Below are positions 1-5,010 of a stretch of DNA of 5,010 bases, one piece after another (position 1 is the stretch's first letter; the number at the start of each line of letters is the position of its first letter). Both the position numbers and the translations under genes were made by a program. Under the pieces are notes generated by a model, which saw only the letters and a list, made by a program, of their open reading frames with translations, was not told where the DNA came from and ran no database searches. The DNA lies in contig JALOMU010000181.1 in the NCBI GenBank assembly GCA_025455285.1, positions 1 to 5,010 of the forward strand, read 5' to 3'. Origin of the DNA: Flavihumibacter sp. Lineage in GTDB: Bacteria > Bacteroidota > Bacteroidia > Chitinophagales > Chitinophagaceae.

Positions 1-291
1 GCCATTTTCCTGTTGCTGGTGTTACTGATAATTGCGCCAACCAATAGTTTGGGAGCACTGGATGCATTGCCGGTAGCCCTGTTGGTTTTAGGTGTCGGAT
101 TATCACTTGGCGGACCAACAGGCTATGCCATCAATCCGGCCCGTGATCTTGGTCCGCGTATTGCCCACTTCCTCTTACCTTTGGGCCGTAAAGGCAATAG
201 CGACTGGGCTTACTCCTGGGTTCCCCTGCTGGGTCCCATCTTAGGAAGCTTCATCGCCGCCGCCATTTATCACTTACTTCTTAGTTCATAA
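1..291 (+). CDS. glpF: Glycerol uptake facilitator / MIP-family aquaporin, C-terminal part (5' end outside window)
   Basis: This is an inner-membrane channel of the major intrinsic protein family that passively conducts glycerol and other small neutral solutes. The frame is open from base 1, and 96 residues are visible before the TAA stop. The second pore motif is intact as NPARD at visible residues 45-49, preceded by GGPTGYAI. The Asp directly after NPAR is the hallmark of glycerol-conducting GlpF-type channels; water-selective AqpZ types usually have Ser or Thr there. Two hydrophobic membrane segments flank the motif (about residues 1-33 and 72-94), and the second carries the typical [10 protein letters not shown] sequence. 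Family members are about 230-260 residues, so more than half lies upstream, including the first NPA motif and any partner such as glycerol kinase. The TTG at 13 is an internal codon, not a start. The exported RidA gene follows after 23 bp on the same strand. The family is certain; glycerol specificity is inferred from the motif. Confidence 0.88.
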   Translation, partial: AIFLLLVLLIIAPTNSLGALDALPVALLVLGVGLSLGGPTGYAINPARDLGPRIAHFLLPLGRKGNSDWAYSWVPLLGPILGSFIAAAIYHLLLSS

Positions 292-302
292 TTCATAATT
301 CA
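285..302. repeat. Short tandem repeat TTCATAA x2 plus partial unit
   Basis: Two perfect copies of the 7-mer TTCATAA (285-291 and 292-298) are followed by a partial third unit, TTCA. The first copy supplies the last codons and the TAA stop of the aquaporin gene, and the rest fills most of the 23-bp gap before the RidA gene. It is too short to call functional. It may simply be a slippage-derived AT-rich spacer. Confidence 0.5.
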
Positions 303-314
303 CACTTCTATATC

Positions 315-827
315 ATGCGTTATTTATCATTAGTCATCTTAACCCTGATCATGTCAACAACACAAGCACAATCGCCAGAAGAAAAATTAAAGCAATTAGG
401 TGTTACATTACCTGCAGTATCCAAGCCGGTTGCCAACTATGTAAATGTGGTACAAACAGGTAAGCTGCTCTATCTTTCCGGTAAAGGCCCCACTGATGCA
501 GCAGGAAAAGACATCACAGGTAAAGTCGGGAAAGACCTGACCATTGAAGAAGGTTATGCGGCTGCACGTTCTGTGGCATTCAATCATATTGCAGTACTGA
601 AAGATTACCTGGGCGACCTCAAAAAAGTTAAGCGGGTCATCAAAGTATTAGGCATGGTGAATTGTGAAAGCAGCTTTACCCAGCAGCCTAAAGTCATGAA
701 TGGTTATTCCGATACCATGGTTGAAATCTTTGGTGAAAAAGGAAAACATGCACGTTCAGCCGTAGGCTTTCATGCTCTACCCAATAATATCGCAGTAGAA
801 GTTGAAGTTATTGTAGAGATTGAATAA
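315..827 (+). CDS. Exported RidA/YjgF/YER057c/UK114-family protein
   Basis: This is a 170-residue protein with a Sec signal peptide (residues 1 to about 18; hydrophobic core LSLVILTLIM, likely cleavage after TTQA) and a complete RidA-fold domain (about 25-170). RidA proteins are trimeric, and the archetype hydrolyses reactive enamine/imine intermediates made by PLP enzymes. Visible family features are the LYLSGKGP strand-turn (52-59), the helix with EEGYAAAR (78-85), VKRVIKVLGMVN (105-116) and the C-terminal HARSAVGFHALPNN..VEVEVIVE. Arg147 aligns with the substrate-carboxylate-binding Arg105 of E. coli RidA, and Glu162 aligns with Glu120. E. coli Cys107 is replaced by Ala149. The GKVGKDLT and QPKVMNG..D segments resemble the longer YjgF-like subgroup of about 150 residues rather than housekeeping cytosolic RidA, so the deaminase activity is unproven. 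ATG 315 is the start that includes the signal peptide, and no Shine-Dalgarno is visible. The stop overlaps the end of the convergent TraB/GumN gene by 20 bp. It may be cotranscribed with the upstream aquaporin gene. Confidence 0.88.
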   Translation: MRYLSLVILTLIMSTTQAQSPEEKLKQLGVTLPAVSKPVANYVNVVQTGKLLYLSGKGPTDAAGKDITGKVGKDLTIEEGYAAARSVAFNHIAVLKDYLGDLKKVKRVIKVLGMVNCESSFTQQPKVMNGYSDTMVEIFGEKGKHARSAVGFHALPNNIAVEVEVIVEIE

Positions 828-3800
828 AGGCTTCAAACTGTTCCATTAACTTCGATTCATCCAATAACTCATCATAATACACCCCTGTGTATTCTCCGGG
901 TGTGGTATCGATCCTGCTTTTTGAAAGAAAGGGTCCTGCCACACCCAAATAACTTTCTTCCCCATCCTCTGTATTGAAGCTAACTTTATACAGATAGTAA
1001 TATTGTTTTTTACCATCTTGTTTCAGGCTAATTTGCTTTATGAATTTCAGTTTGTAATCTTCCGTACCGTACCAGATCTCCCTGTAGAGTTGCGATTCGG
1101 CAATCAATACAGGTTTTCTGTAACGTGCCGGAAATTTCTTAAGTTGATTTGTTTCATTAAACTTTCTGTACAGCGGCGCCCGGTAGAAAGGATCAGCCAG
1201 CAGTTTATAAAGCGCCACTGAAGGAACCGGTTTTTTCTCCTCTATTAACACATTTACTGTATTGTATTGAATATCCTCATTGGAATGAACTGCGAAACTA
1301 TCTATCCGCTGCAGAGCTTCCGGAGATCCATATAGGAGTAATAGTTTTACCAATTCATCAAAATGAATGGGCATGTCCAGCTGCTTATCCTGCATTTGCA
1401 GCTGGTATTGATCAGCCAGACTAATAAAGACTGGTTGAAGTTCTTTGAAACTGTTATCAGCAAGCGCGTTGATGGACTTCATATCCAGGGTAAACCGCGG
1501 CAGAATAGTTCGAAGCAGGGAATCATCACTGTGCTGCAATACAAAAGGGAAAAAGGTTTTGGCGAGTTCCAGGCTGTCTTGAAGTGCTGAATATAAAATA
1601 TCCGGACTACCACTGGCAGGCAAACCGGAAGACAGCAGGGATTCGATCAAACGATAGGAATCGGCTGTTTGAAAGCGCGCCAATACAGACAACAGCGGAT
1701 ATTGTAAAACTGCATTTCTTTCTTTTAAACCGGGATAAGCCTGCTGAATAAATGCAATCGTACTGCTATCCATTACCTCTAACAACCGTCTGATTACTTC
1801 ATCATGCGTGCAGGGCAATCTGTCGCTGAAATCAATCAGCGGATGCAACAGGGCTTCGTGCAGGTAAGGCAGCTCTTCTTTACTTAAATCAACCTGGGAT
1901 AGTGCATCTTTGGCTTCCTGGAATATCAGTGAATCCGGAAGTAAAAGATCCTGAAAGAGACGTTTTGCTTTCGACTGTGTATAACTGTTAGGCGAAGGTT
2001 GTTGCAAACGAAAGGAATCAAATATAGTTTGATAAGCTGCAGTTTTGGAAACCTCGGAAGAGAATACACCGGCAACGGAATAGAGTGTATCGCCACTGGC
2101 CATAATTTTTACTCTTTTCAGATTATGAGTTCCATCAAGGTCGAATACACCATCTGCTGTAGCATAGCCATCCTGGTATTTAATCTCCAACTGAACGAGG
2201 CTATCTGCTTCCGTTGCTTTGAAGAATTCTATGAATTGCGATAAAAAGCTACTATCCGACTTAGTGCTGTAATACCGGTTCAGTGGTTCTTTCTGCACAT
2301 GAAAGGTTACGGCAGAAGTGGAATCATACATGATAAACCGGCTGGAACCCTCTTCAATAGCTGCATCTGTTTCTTTAACAAAAGGCATTGGAGATTGAAT
2401 CAAAAAATTCTCAAAGGAGGGATGGCCTGCAACAGTACGATTGGCAGCATAGGGCAGGAACCGGATTCCTTTCTGGAAGCGTTGGGCATCAGCCAGGTTT
2501 TTCTCTCCCGGGAAATAGGCAACCATAATTGCGTACCGGCGATTACCCCTGTTGATGATATTAAAAAGATACCGGAGAGAATCACCTGCTTCACTTGATC
2601 CAAAAGAAATGGAAACGCCCGGGAAACCATCCTGTGTGATAAACGAATAATCATATAATTGATAGGTCTCATCCTCCTGATAGGATTTTATTACATCCAG
2701 AAAATAGAGACTATCCAAACTTGAAAAAAGTCCGGGTTTGGTTTCCATTAGATTGATTAAAAAATAATTCCCGGTTATTTCATCCGATCCTGCAAAGGTT
2801 TGGGTAATCCAGGAAGAGTCCTCTTTCGTCTCTGTAAATTCCAGTTCCACCGGAGCTTCGTAACTCAGTTGTTTCAGCGCAATTATTTTTCTTCGCCATC
2901 CATATTTTTTTGGATCCTGTGGCTTCTTATTCACAACAAACGAATGGAAGAAACTGGTTGCCCGGGCCATTTTTAAACCGCTCTTCGACATTGAAATAAT
3001 CATATTCAATACCATTCCGCCCGGAACCGGACTAGCCAGCACCTGCATGAAACCATGTTTGTTTTTACCCTCAATTTCATATGCTTTTTTCCCATTCAGC
3101 AACCAAACCGAATCCCGGAACAAATCACCCTCCGCCTCATAATTTTTTCGCATGCGCAGGTAGGCGGAATCAATTTCTGCTTCGGATCGAAAGACCATCG
3201 GTATAAAACCCGACATATAACCCGACATACTGAAAGGATCAAAATAAACACAGGCCTTTTGAAAGGCACCCATATCGTCCATATTGGCACCGCTGCCCGG
3301 CATTTTAATAACAAAATCGCCATTGGACCAGGTATTCTCTTTCCAATTAAGAGTGGTTTGCTGGTGCAGGAATTCATCCGGTTCCACACGATTGGAAGAA
3401 AATACCGGTTTCACCTCGAATCCCTTATTTCTTAATAATTGAATCATGCCGGAATCACCTGGCAGGTGAGCTGCTCCGACTGCGTAAAAGCAGGATCGGA
3501 TCTTTGCCAGACTGTCGATTCGATGTACCATATTCAGATTGCGGAAATTCATTTTCCGGTTTCCATAATCACCGCTGGCTTTCACCACAATTTCATTCAT
3601 CCGCGTTAAATCTTCAGACAGATATATAGAAACAAAATCTTCCAGCAGCTGCTGTTTTTGTTTGTCTTCTACGAGAGCATTCCGGATGATTGAATCCATT
3701 TCGACGGGTTCCAAATCCAGTTGATCTTCCACTTTTTCCAAAGCGCCGGTCCATTTACCTGCAGCTCCAGCAATACCAAAAAGATAGGCGTCTACAAAGG

Positions 3801-4254
3801 TGGGCATATCATCAGGCTTGCGGAAATAACGCGACCAATCGCTGGCTTCATCTTCCACTTCATCAAATGTGATGGCATCCAATGATTTCCTGAATTTTTT
3901 TTCTAGCGCGCGCTGATACTTTTTTTTCTGAGCGGCAGTAAGTTTGTCTTTTAACAAAACGGGATGGGCGTCCTTCTGTTCTTCATCTTTTACTAACTGA
4001 ATGATCCAGTCATTTAAATCATTCATATCCAATTCACCTGCAAATCCTTCAACGCTTCGGATACTGGCATAAAGAGAATCAGTAAAATAAAATAACCGCT
4101 TATCCTGCAGGTGCATGGTTCCATAGAGATAGGAAGGTTTTTGCATGCCCTTTCCACTGATCCGCCATAAAAGCGTGGATGCAGCATTCTTTTTCTGTTG
4201 TGCAGTTAAAAAAAAGGGGACTATAAAAAGAATAAAGAAAAGGATGCGCTTCAT
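808..4254 (-). CDS. Secreted giant TraB/GumN-family protein (1148 aa) with long uncharacterised C-terminal extension
   Basis: A signal peptide (residues 1 to about 19, MKRILFFILFIVPFFLTAQ) indicates export. Residues about 28-285 form a TraB/GumN (Tiki/PrgY) domain: LLWRISGKGMQKPSYLYGTMH with the first GxxH motif at 45-48, acidic GELD with Glu74, and the second motif GAAH at 260-263 in YAVGAAHLPGDSGMIQLLRNKGFEVKPV. In this fold the two GxxH histidines and the Glu are expected to bind a metal, and animal Tiki members are proteases. The domain looks catalytically complete, but its substrate is unknown. Bacterial TraB/GumN proteins are often about 280-350 residues, so some 860 residues are extra. 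They comprise three similar alpha/beta modules (about 305-441, 468-600, 613-750), a helix-rich solenoid-like stretch (about 760-1055) and a beta-rich end (about 1056-1148). No transmembrane segment follows the signal peptide and no lipobox Cys is present, so the protein is probably soluble in the periplasm or outside the cell. ATG 4254 is chosen because the signal peptide starts there. It lies 39 bp behind the aminotransferase gene and overlaps the RidA gene end by 20 bp. The frame is intact throughout. The domain call is firm; overall function is unknown. Confidence 0.9.
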   Translation of the reverse strand: MKRILFFILFIVPFFLTAQQKKNAASTLLWRISGKGMQKPSYLYGTMHLQDKRLFYFTDSLYASIRSVEGFAGELDMNDLNDWIIQLVKDEEQKDAHPVLLKDKLTAAQKKKYQRALEKKFRKSLDAITFDEVEDEASDWSRYFRKPDDMPTFVDAYLFGIAGAAGKWTGALEKVEDQLDLEPVEMDSIIRNALVEDKQKQQLLEDFVSIYLSEDLTRMNEIVVKASGDYGNRKMNFRNLNMVHRIDSLAKIRSCFYAVGAAHLPGDSGMIQLLRNKGFEVKPVFSSNRVEPDEFLHQQTTLNWKENTWSNGDFVIKMPGSGANMDDMGAFQKACVYFDPFSMSGYMSGFIPMVFRSEAEIDSAYLRMRKNYEAEGDLFRDSVWLLNGKKAYEIEGKNKHGFMQVLASPVPGGMVLNMIISMSKSGLKMARATSFFHSFVVNKKPQDPKKYGWRRKIIALKQLSYEAPVELEFTETKEDSSWITQTFAGSDEITGNYFLINLMETKPGLFSSLDSLYFLDVIKSYQEDETYQLYDYSFITQDGFPGVSISFGSSEAGDSLRYLFNIINRGNRRYAIMVAYFPGEKNLADAQRFQKGIRFLPYAANRTVAGHPSFENFLIQSPMPFVKETDAAIEEGSSRFIMYDSTSAVTFHVQKEPLNRYYSTKSDSSFLSQFIEFFKATEADSLVQLEIKYQDGYATADGVFDLDGTHNLKRVKIMASGDTLYSVAGVFSSEVSKTAAYQTIFDSFRLQQPSPNSYTQSKAKRLFQDLLLPDSLIFQEAKDALSQVDLSKEELPYLHEALLHPLIDFSDRLPCTHDEVIRRLLEVMDSSTIAFIQQAYPGLKERNAVLQYPLLSVLARFQTADSYRLIESLLSSGLPASGSPDILYSALQDSLELAKTFFPFVLQHSDDSLLRTILPRFTLDMKSINALADNSFKELQPVFISLADQYQLQMQDKQLDMPIHFDELVKLLLLYGSPEALQRIDSFAVHSNEDIQYNTVNVLIEEKKPVPSVALYKLLADPFYRAPLYRKFNETNQLKKFPARYRKPVLIAESQLYREIWYGTEDYKLKFIKQISLKQDGKKQYYYLYKVSFNTEDGEESYLGVAGPFLSKSRIDTTPGEYTGVYYDELLDESKLMEQFEAFIQSLQ
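2002..3342 (-). other. Three tandem diverged protein modules inside the TraB/GumN protein
   Basis: Residues about 305-441, 468-600 and 613-750 share an order of elements. Each begins with a short beta segment (FVIKMPG, YFLINLME, FLIQSPMPF). A glycine-bearing strand pair follows (LLNGKKAYEIEG, ITQDGFPGVSIS, YQDGYATADGVFDL). Then comes a hydrophobic strand pair (MVLNMIISMS, RRYAIMVAYF, TLYSVAGVF), and a helix leads into a closing aromatic signature (FFHSFVV, FQKGIRFL, FDSFRLQ). The distance from the marker Gly to the last Phe of the signature is 51, 56 and 52 residues, which supports ancient intragenic duplication. Identity is low, and I read this by eye without an alignment. Confidence 0.45.
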
Positions 4255-4273
4255 AAGATAAACTTAGCGCATC
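4243..4273 (-). promoter_or_regulatory. Inverted repeat enclosing the TraB/GumN start codon
   Basis: On the - strand GATGCGCT (4273-4266) and AGCGCATC (4250-4243) form a perfect 8-bp inverted repeat. The 15-base loop between them contains the ATG at 4254-4252. Inside the loop TAAG and CTTA can pair in an alternative, bulged continuation of the stem. In a transcript that includes the 5' arm, such as readthrough from the aminotransferase gene, this could modulate ribosome access. As DNA it could be an operator. The pairing is directly visible; any regulatory role is inference. Confidence 0.3.
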
Positions 4274-4303
4274 AAAATACTACCAGAATTTCTTTATCGC
4301 AAA
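4273..4303 (-). promoter_or_regulatory. Weak candidate Bacteroidota-type promoter for the TraB/GumN gene
   Basis: On the - strand TTTG (4303-4300) is followed by 20 bases and then TATTTTG (4279-4273), 18 bases before the start codon. This resembles the Bacteroidota pattern of a -33 TTTG and a -7 TAnnTTTG, but the -7 element is one base short of consensus. It would begin inside the end of the aminotransferase coding sequence. If it is used, transcription would start within or just past the 5' arm of the inverted repeat at 4243-4273, so that hairpin would not form fully. Confidence 0.2.
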
Positions 4304-5010
4304 TATTCAGACTGGATTGCCTCTAAAATAATGGAACAGGCTTTCTTTATTTCTTTTTTCGTGATACTCAATGGAGGTGCAATGCGAAGACAGTTGGAGC
4401 CGAAAAGGAACCAGTCGGTCAATACCCCATTGGAAATACAGCGATCAATTACCCGCTTGTTGAATTCAAAACTTTCAAACTCTACAGCAATCAATAAGCC
4501 CCGGGATCGAATGGCCTGAATGGCGGGATGCACCAGCAGTTCCCTGAATAAGGCTTCTTTCTCAGGCACATCCCTGATCCATTTTTCTTTGAGCAATACG
4601 TTGAGTGCCGCCAATCCGGCTGCACAGCTCACCGGATGCCCGCCAAAGGTGGTGATATGTCCTAATACCGGGTTCAGCGTAAACTGATCCATCAATGCTT
4701 TATCTGCTACAAAAGCACCCAGTGGCATACCCCCACCCAAGGCCTTGCCGAGCAGGATGATATCCGGAACAATTTCAAAAGGTTCAAAACCCCACAAATG
4801 TCCGGTTCTCCCAAAGCCTGTCTGAATTTCATCCAGTATCAGCAAAGTACCTGTTTCAGTACAGCGTTTGCGCAAGGCCGTTAGCCAGGACTTATTAGGA
4901 GGATTAACCCCTTTTTCCGCCTGTATGGTTTCAAGCAATACGCAGGAGGTATCGGTTGTTATAGAATCAAGAACAGCGGGATCATTGTATTCCAGGTGCA
5001 GAATGCCGGG
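4294..5010 (-). CDS. Class III PLP-dependent aminotransferase, C-terminal part (5' end outside window)
   Basis: This is a cytoplasmic, fold-type I PLP enzyme that transfers an amino group between an amino donor and an oxo acceptor. The frame is open from the right edge, giving 238 visible residues that end with TAA at 4296-4294. LLILDEIQTGFGRTG contains the Asp (visible residue 60, codon 4833-4831) that contacts the PLP pyridine nitrogen. LLGKALGGGMPLGAF contains the Schiff-base Lys (residue 89, codon 4746-4744). GHITTFGGHPVSCAAGLAAL and the late substrate-binding segment CLRIAPPLSITKKEI complete the pattern. Class III enzymes are usually about 390-450 residues, so the first 150-200 are missing. 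The TTG at 4938 is internal, because matching family sequence continues upstream of it. The protein resembles the acetylornithine/ornithine/4-aminobutyrate group, but the substrate cannot be assigned from this half; no arginine-biosynthesis neighbour is present. The TraB/GumN gene follows 39 bp downstream on the same strand, so cotranscription is possible. Confidence 0.9.
   Translation of the reverse strand, partial: PGILHLEYNDPAVLDSITTDTSCVLLETIQAEKGVNPPNKSWLTALRKRCTETGTLLILDEIQTGFGRTGHLWGFEPFEIVPDIILLGKALGGGMPLGAFVADKALMDQFTLNPVLGHITTFGGHPVSCAAGLAALNVLLKEKWIRDVPEKEALFRELLVHPAIQAIRSRGLLIAVEFESFEFNKRVIDRCISNGVLTDWFLFGSNCLRIAPPLSITKKEIKKACSIILEAIQSEYLR

Noticed and set aside
801..836. TTGAAG / CTTCAA inverted repeat around the convergent overlap as a possible terminator
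   Set aside because: Only 6 bp, mostly AT-rich, with a 23-base loop and no following T-run. It is too weak to call a terminator.
2299..2672. Further open frames of 90-99 codons on both strands within the TraB/GumN gene
   Set aside because: They overlap the real frame entirely, have no start context, and their translations look like out-of-frame readings of it.
3055..3435. Open frame of 126 codons on the + strand opposite the TraB/GumN gene
   Set aside because: It lies wholly antisense to a well-supported coding frame with recognisable protein structure, and its translation shows no domain or signal peptide typical of this genome. It is a shadow frame.
3905..3914. Palindrome AGCGCGCGCT inside the TraB/GumN coding sequence
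   Set aside because: It is a single 10-base palindrome embedded in ordinary codons (the LeuGluLysLys region nearby is normal coding sequence), with no second copy or regulatory context.
4264..4272. Mini-ORF ATG CGC TAA on the - strand just before the TraB/GumN start
   Set aside because: A two-codon frame in a 39-bp gap is expected by chance, and it coincides with the inverted-repeat arm. It gives no evidence of leader-peptide control.
4294..4938. Taking TTG at 4938 as the start of the aminotransferase
   Set aside because: The frame stays open to the window edge and the upstream codons read as plausible family sequence (HLEYND..VLLETIQ), so the gene is truncated by the window rather than starting there.
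1..5010. A defence, mobile or biosynthetic system made of these four genes
   Set aside because: No transposase, integrase, toxin-antitoxin, nuclease, repeat array or pathway partners are visible. The genes look like unrelated chromosomal neighbours.

Overview
The window looks like an ordinary chromosomal segment of a Bacteroidota bacterium, plausibly Chitinophagaceae or a relative. The clues are exported proteins whose signal peptides end in a TxAQ-type sequence, start codons without a recognisable Shine-Dalgarno sequence, moderate-to-low GC, and the closest remembered relatives of the aminotransferase and TraB/GumN proteins. This is inference from sequence style, not a database result.

Layout. 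On the + strand, 1-291 is the 3' end of a glycerol-facilitator-type aquaporin gene. It is followed 23 bp later by a complete gene (315-827) for an exported RidA/YjgF-family protein. On the - strand, a class III PLP aminotransferase gene enters from the right edge (5010 down to 4294). It is followed after 39 bp by a very long gene (4254 down to 808) for a secreted 1148-residue protein. That protein has an N-terminal TraB/GumN domain and about 860 further residues that I cannot assign to a named family. The RidA and TraB/GumN genes converge tail to tail and their coding ends overlap by 20 bp (808-827). Coding density is close to complete. The only non-coding stretches are the 23 bp and 39 bp gaps, and there is no gene-free stretch above 300 bases.

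No pathway clearly joins the four genes. Each same-strand pair is close enough to be cotranscribed, but the functions (solute channel with exported RidA; aminotransferase with secreted TraB/GumN protein) do not form a recognisable system. I see no mobile element, CRISPR array, RNA gene or defence system.

The most interesting object is the giant TraB/GumN protein. Its N-terminal domain keeps both GxxH motifs and the acidic residue expected of the Tiki/TraB metallo-hydrolase fold. It is followed by what looks like three diverged copies of one roughly 140-residue alpha/beta module, then a helical, solenoid-like region and a beta-rich C-terminal domain. A perfect 8-bp inverted repeat places its start codon in the loop of a potential hairpin.
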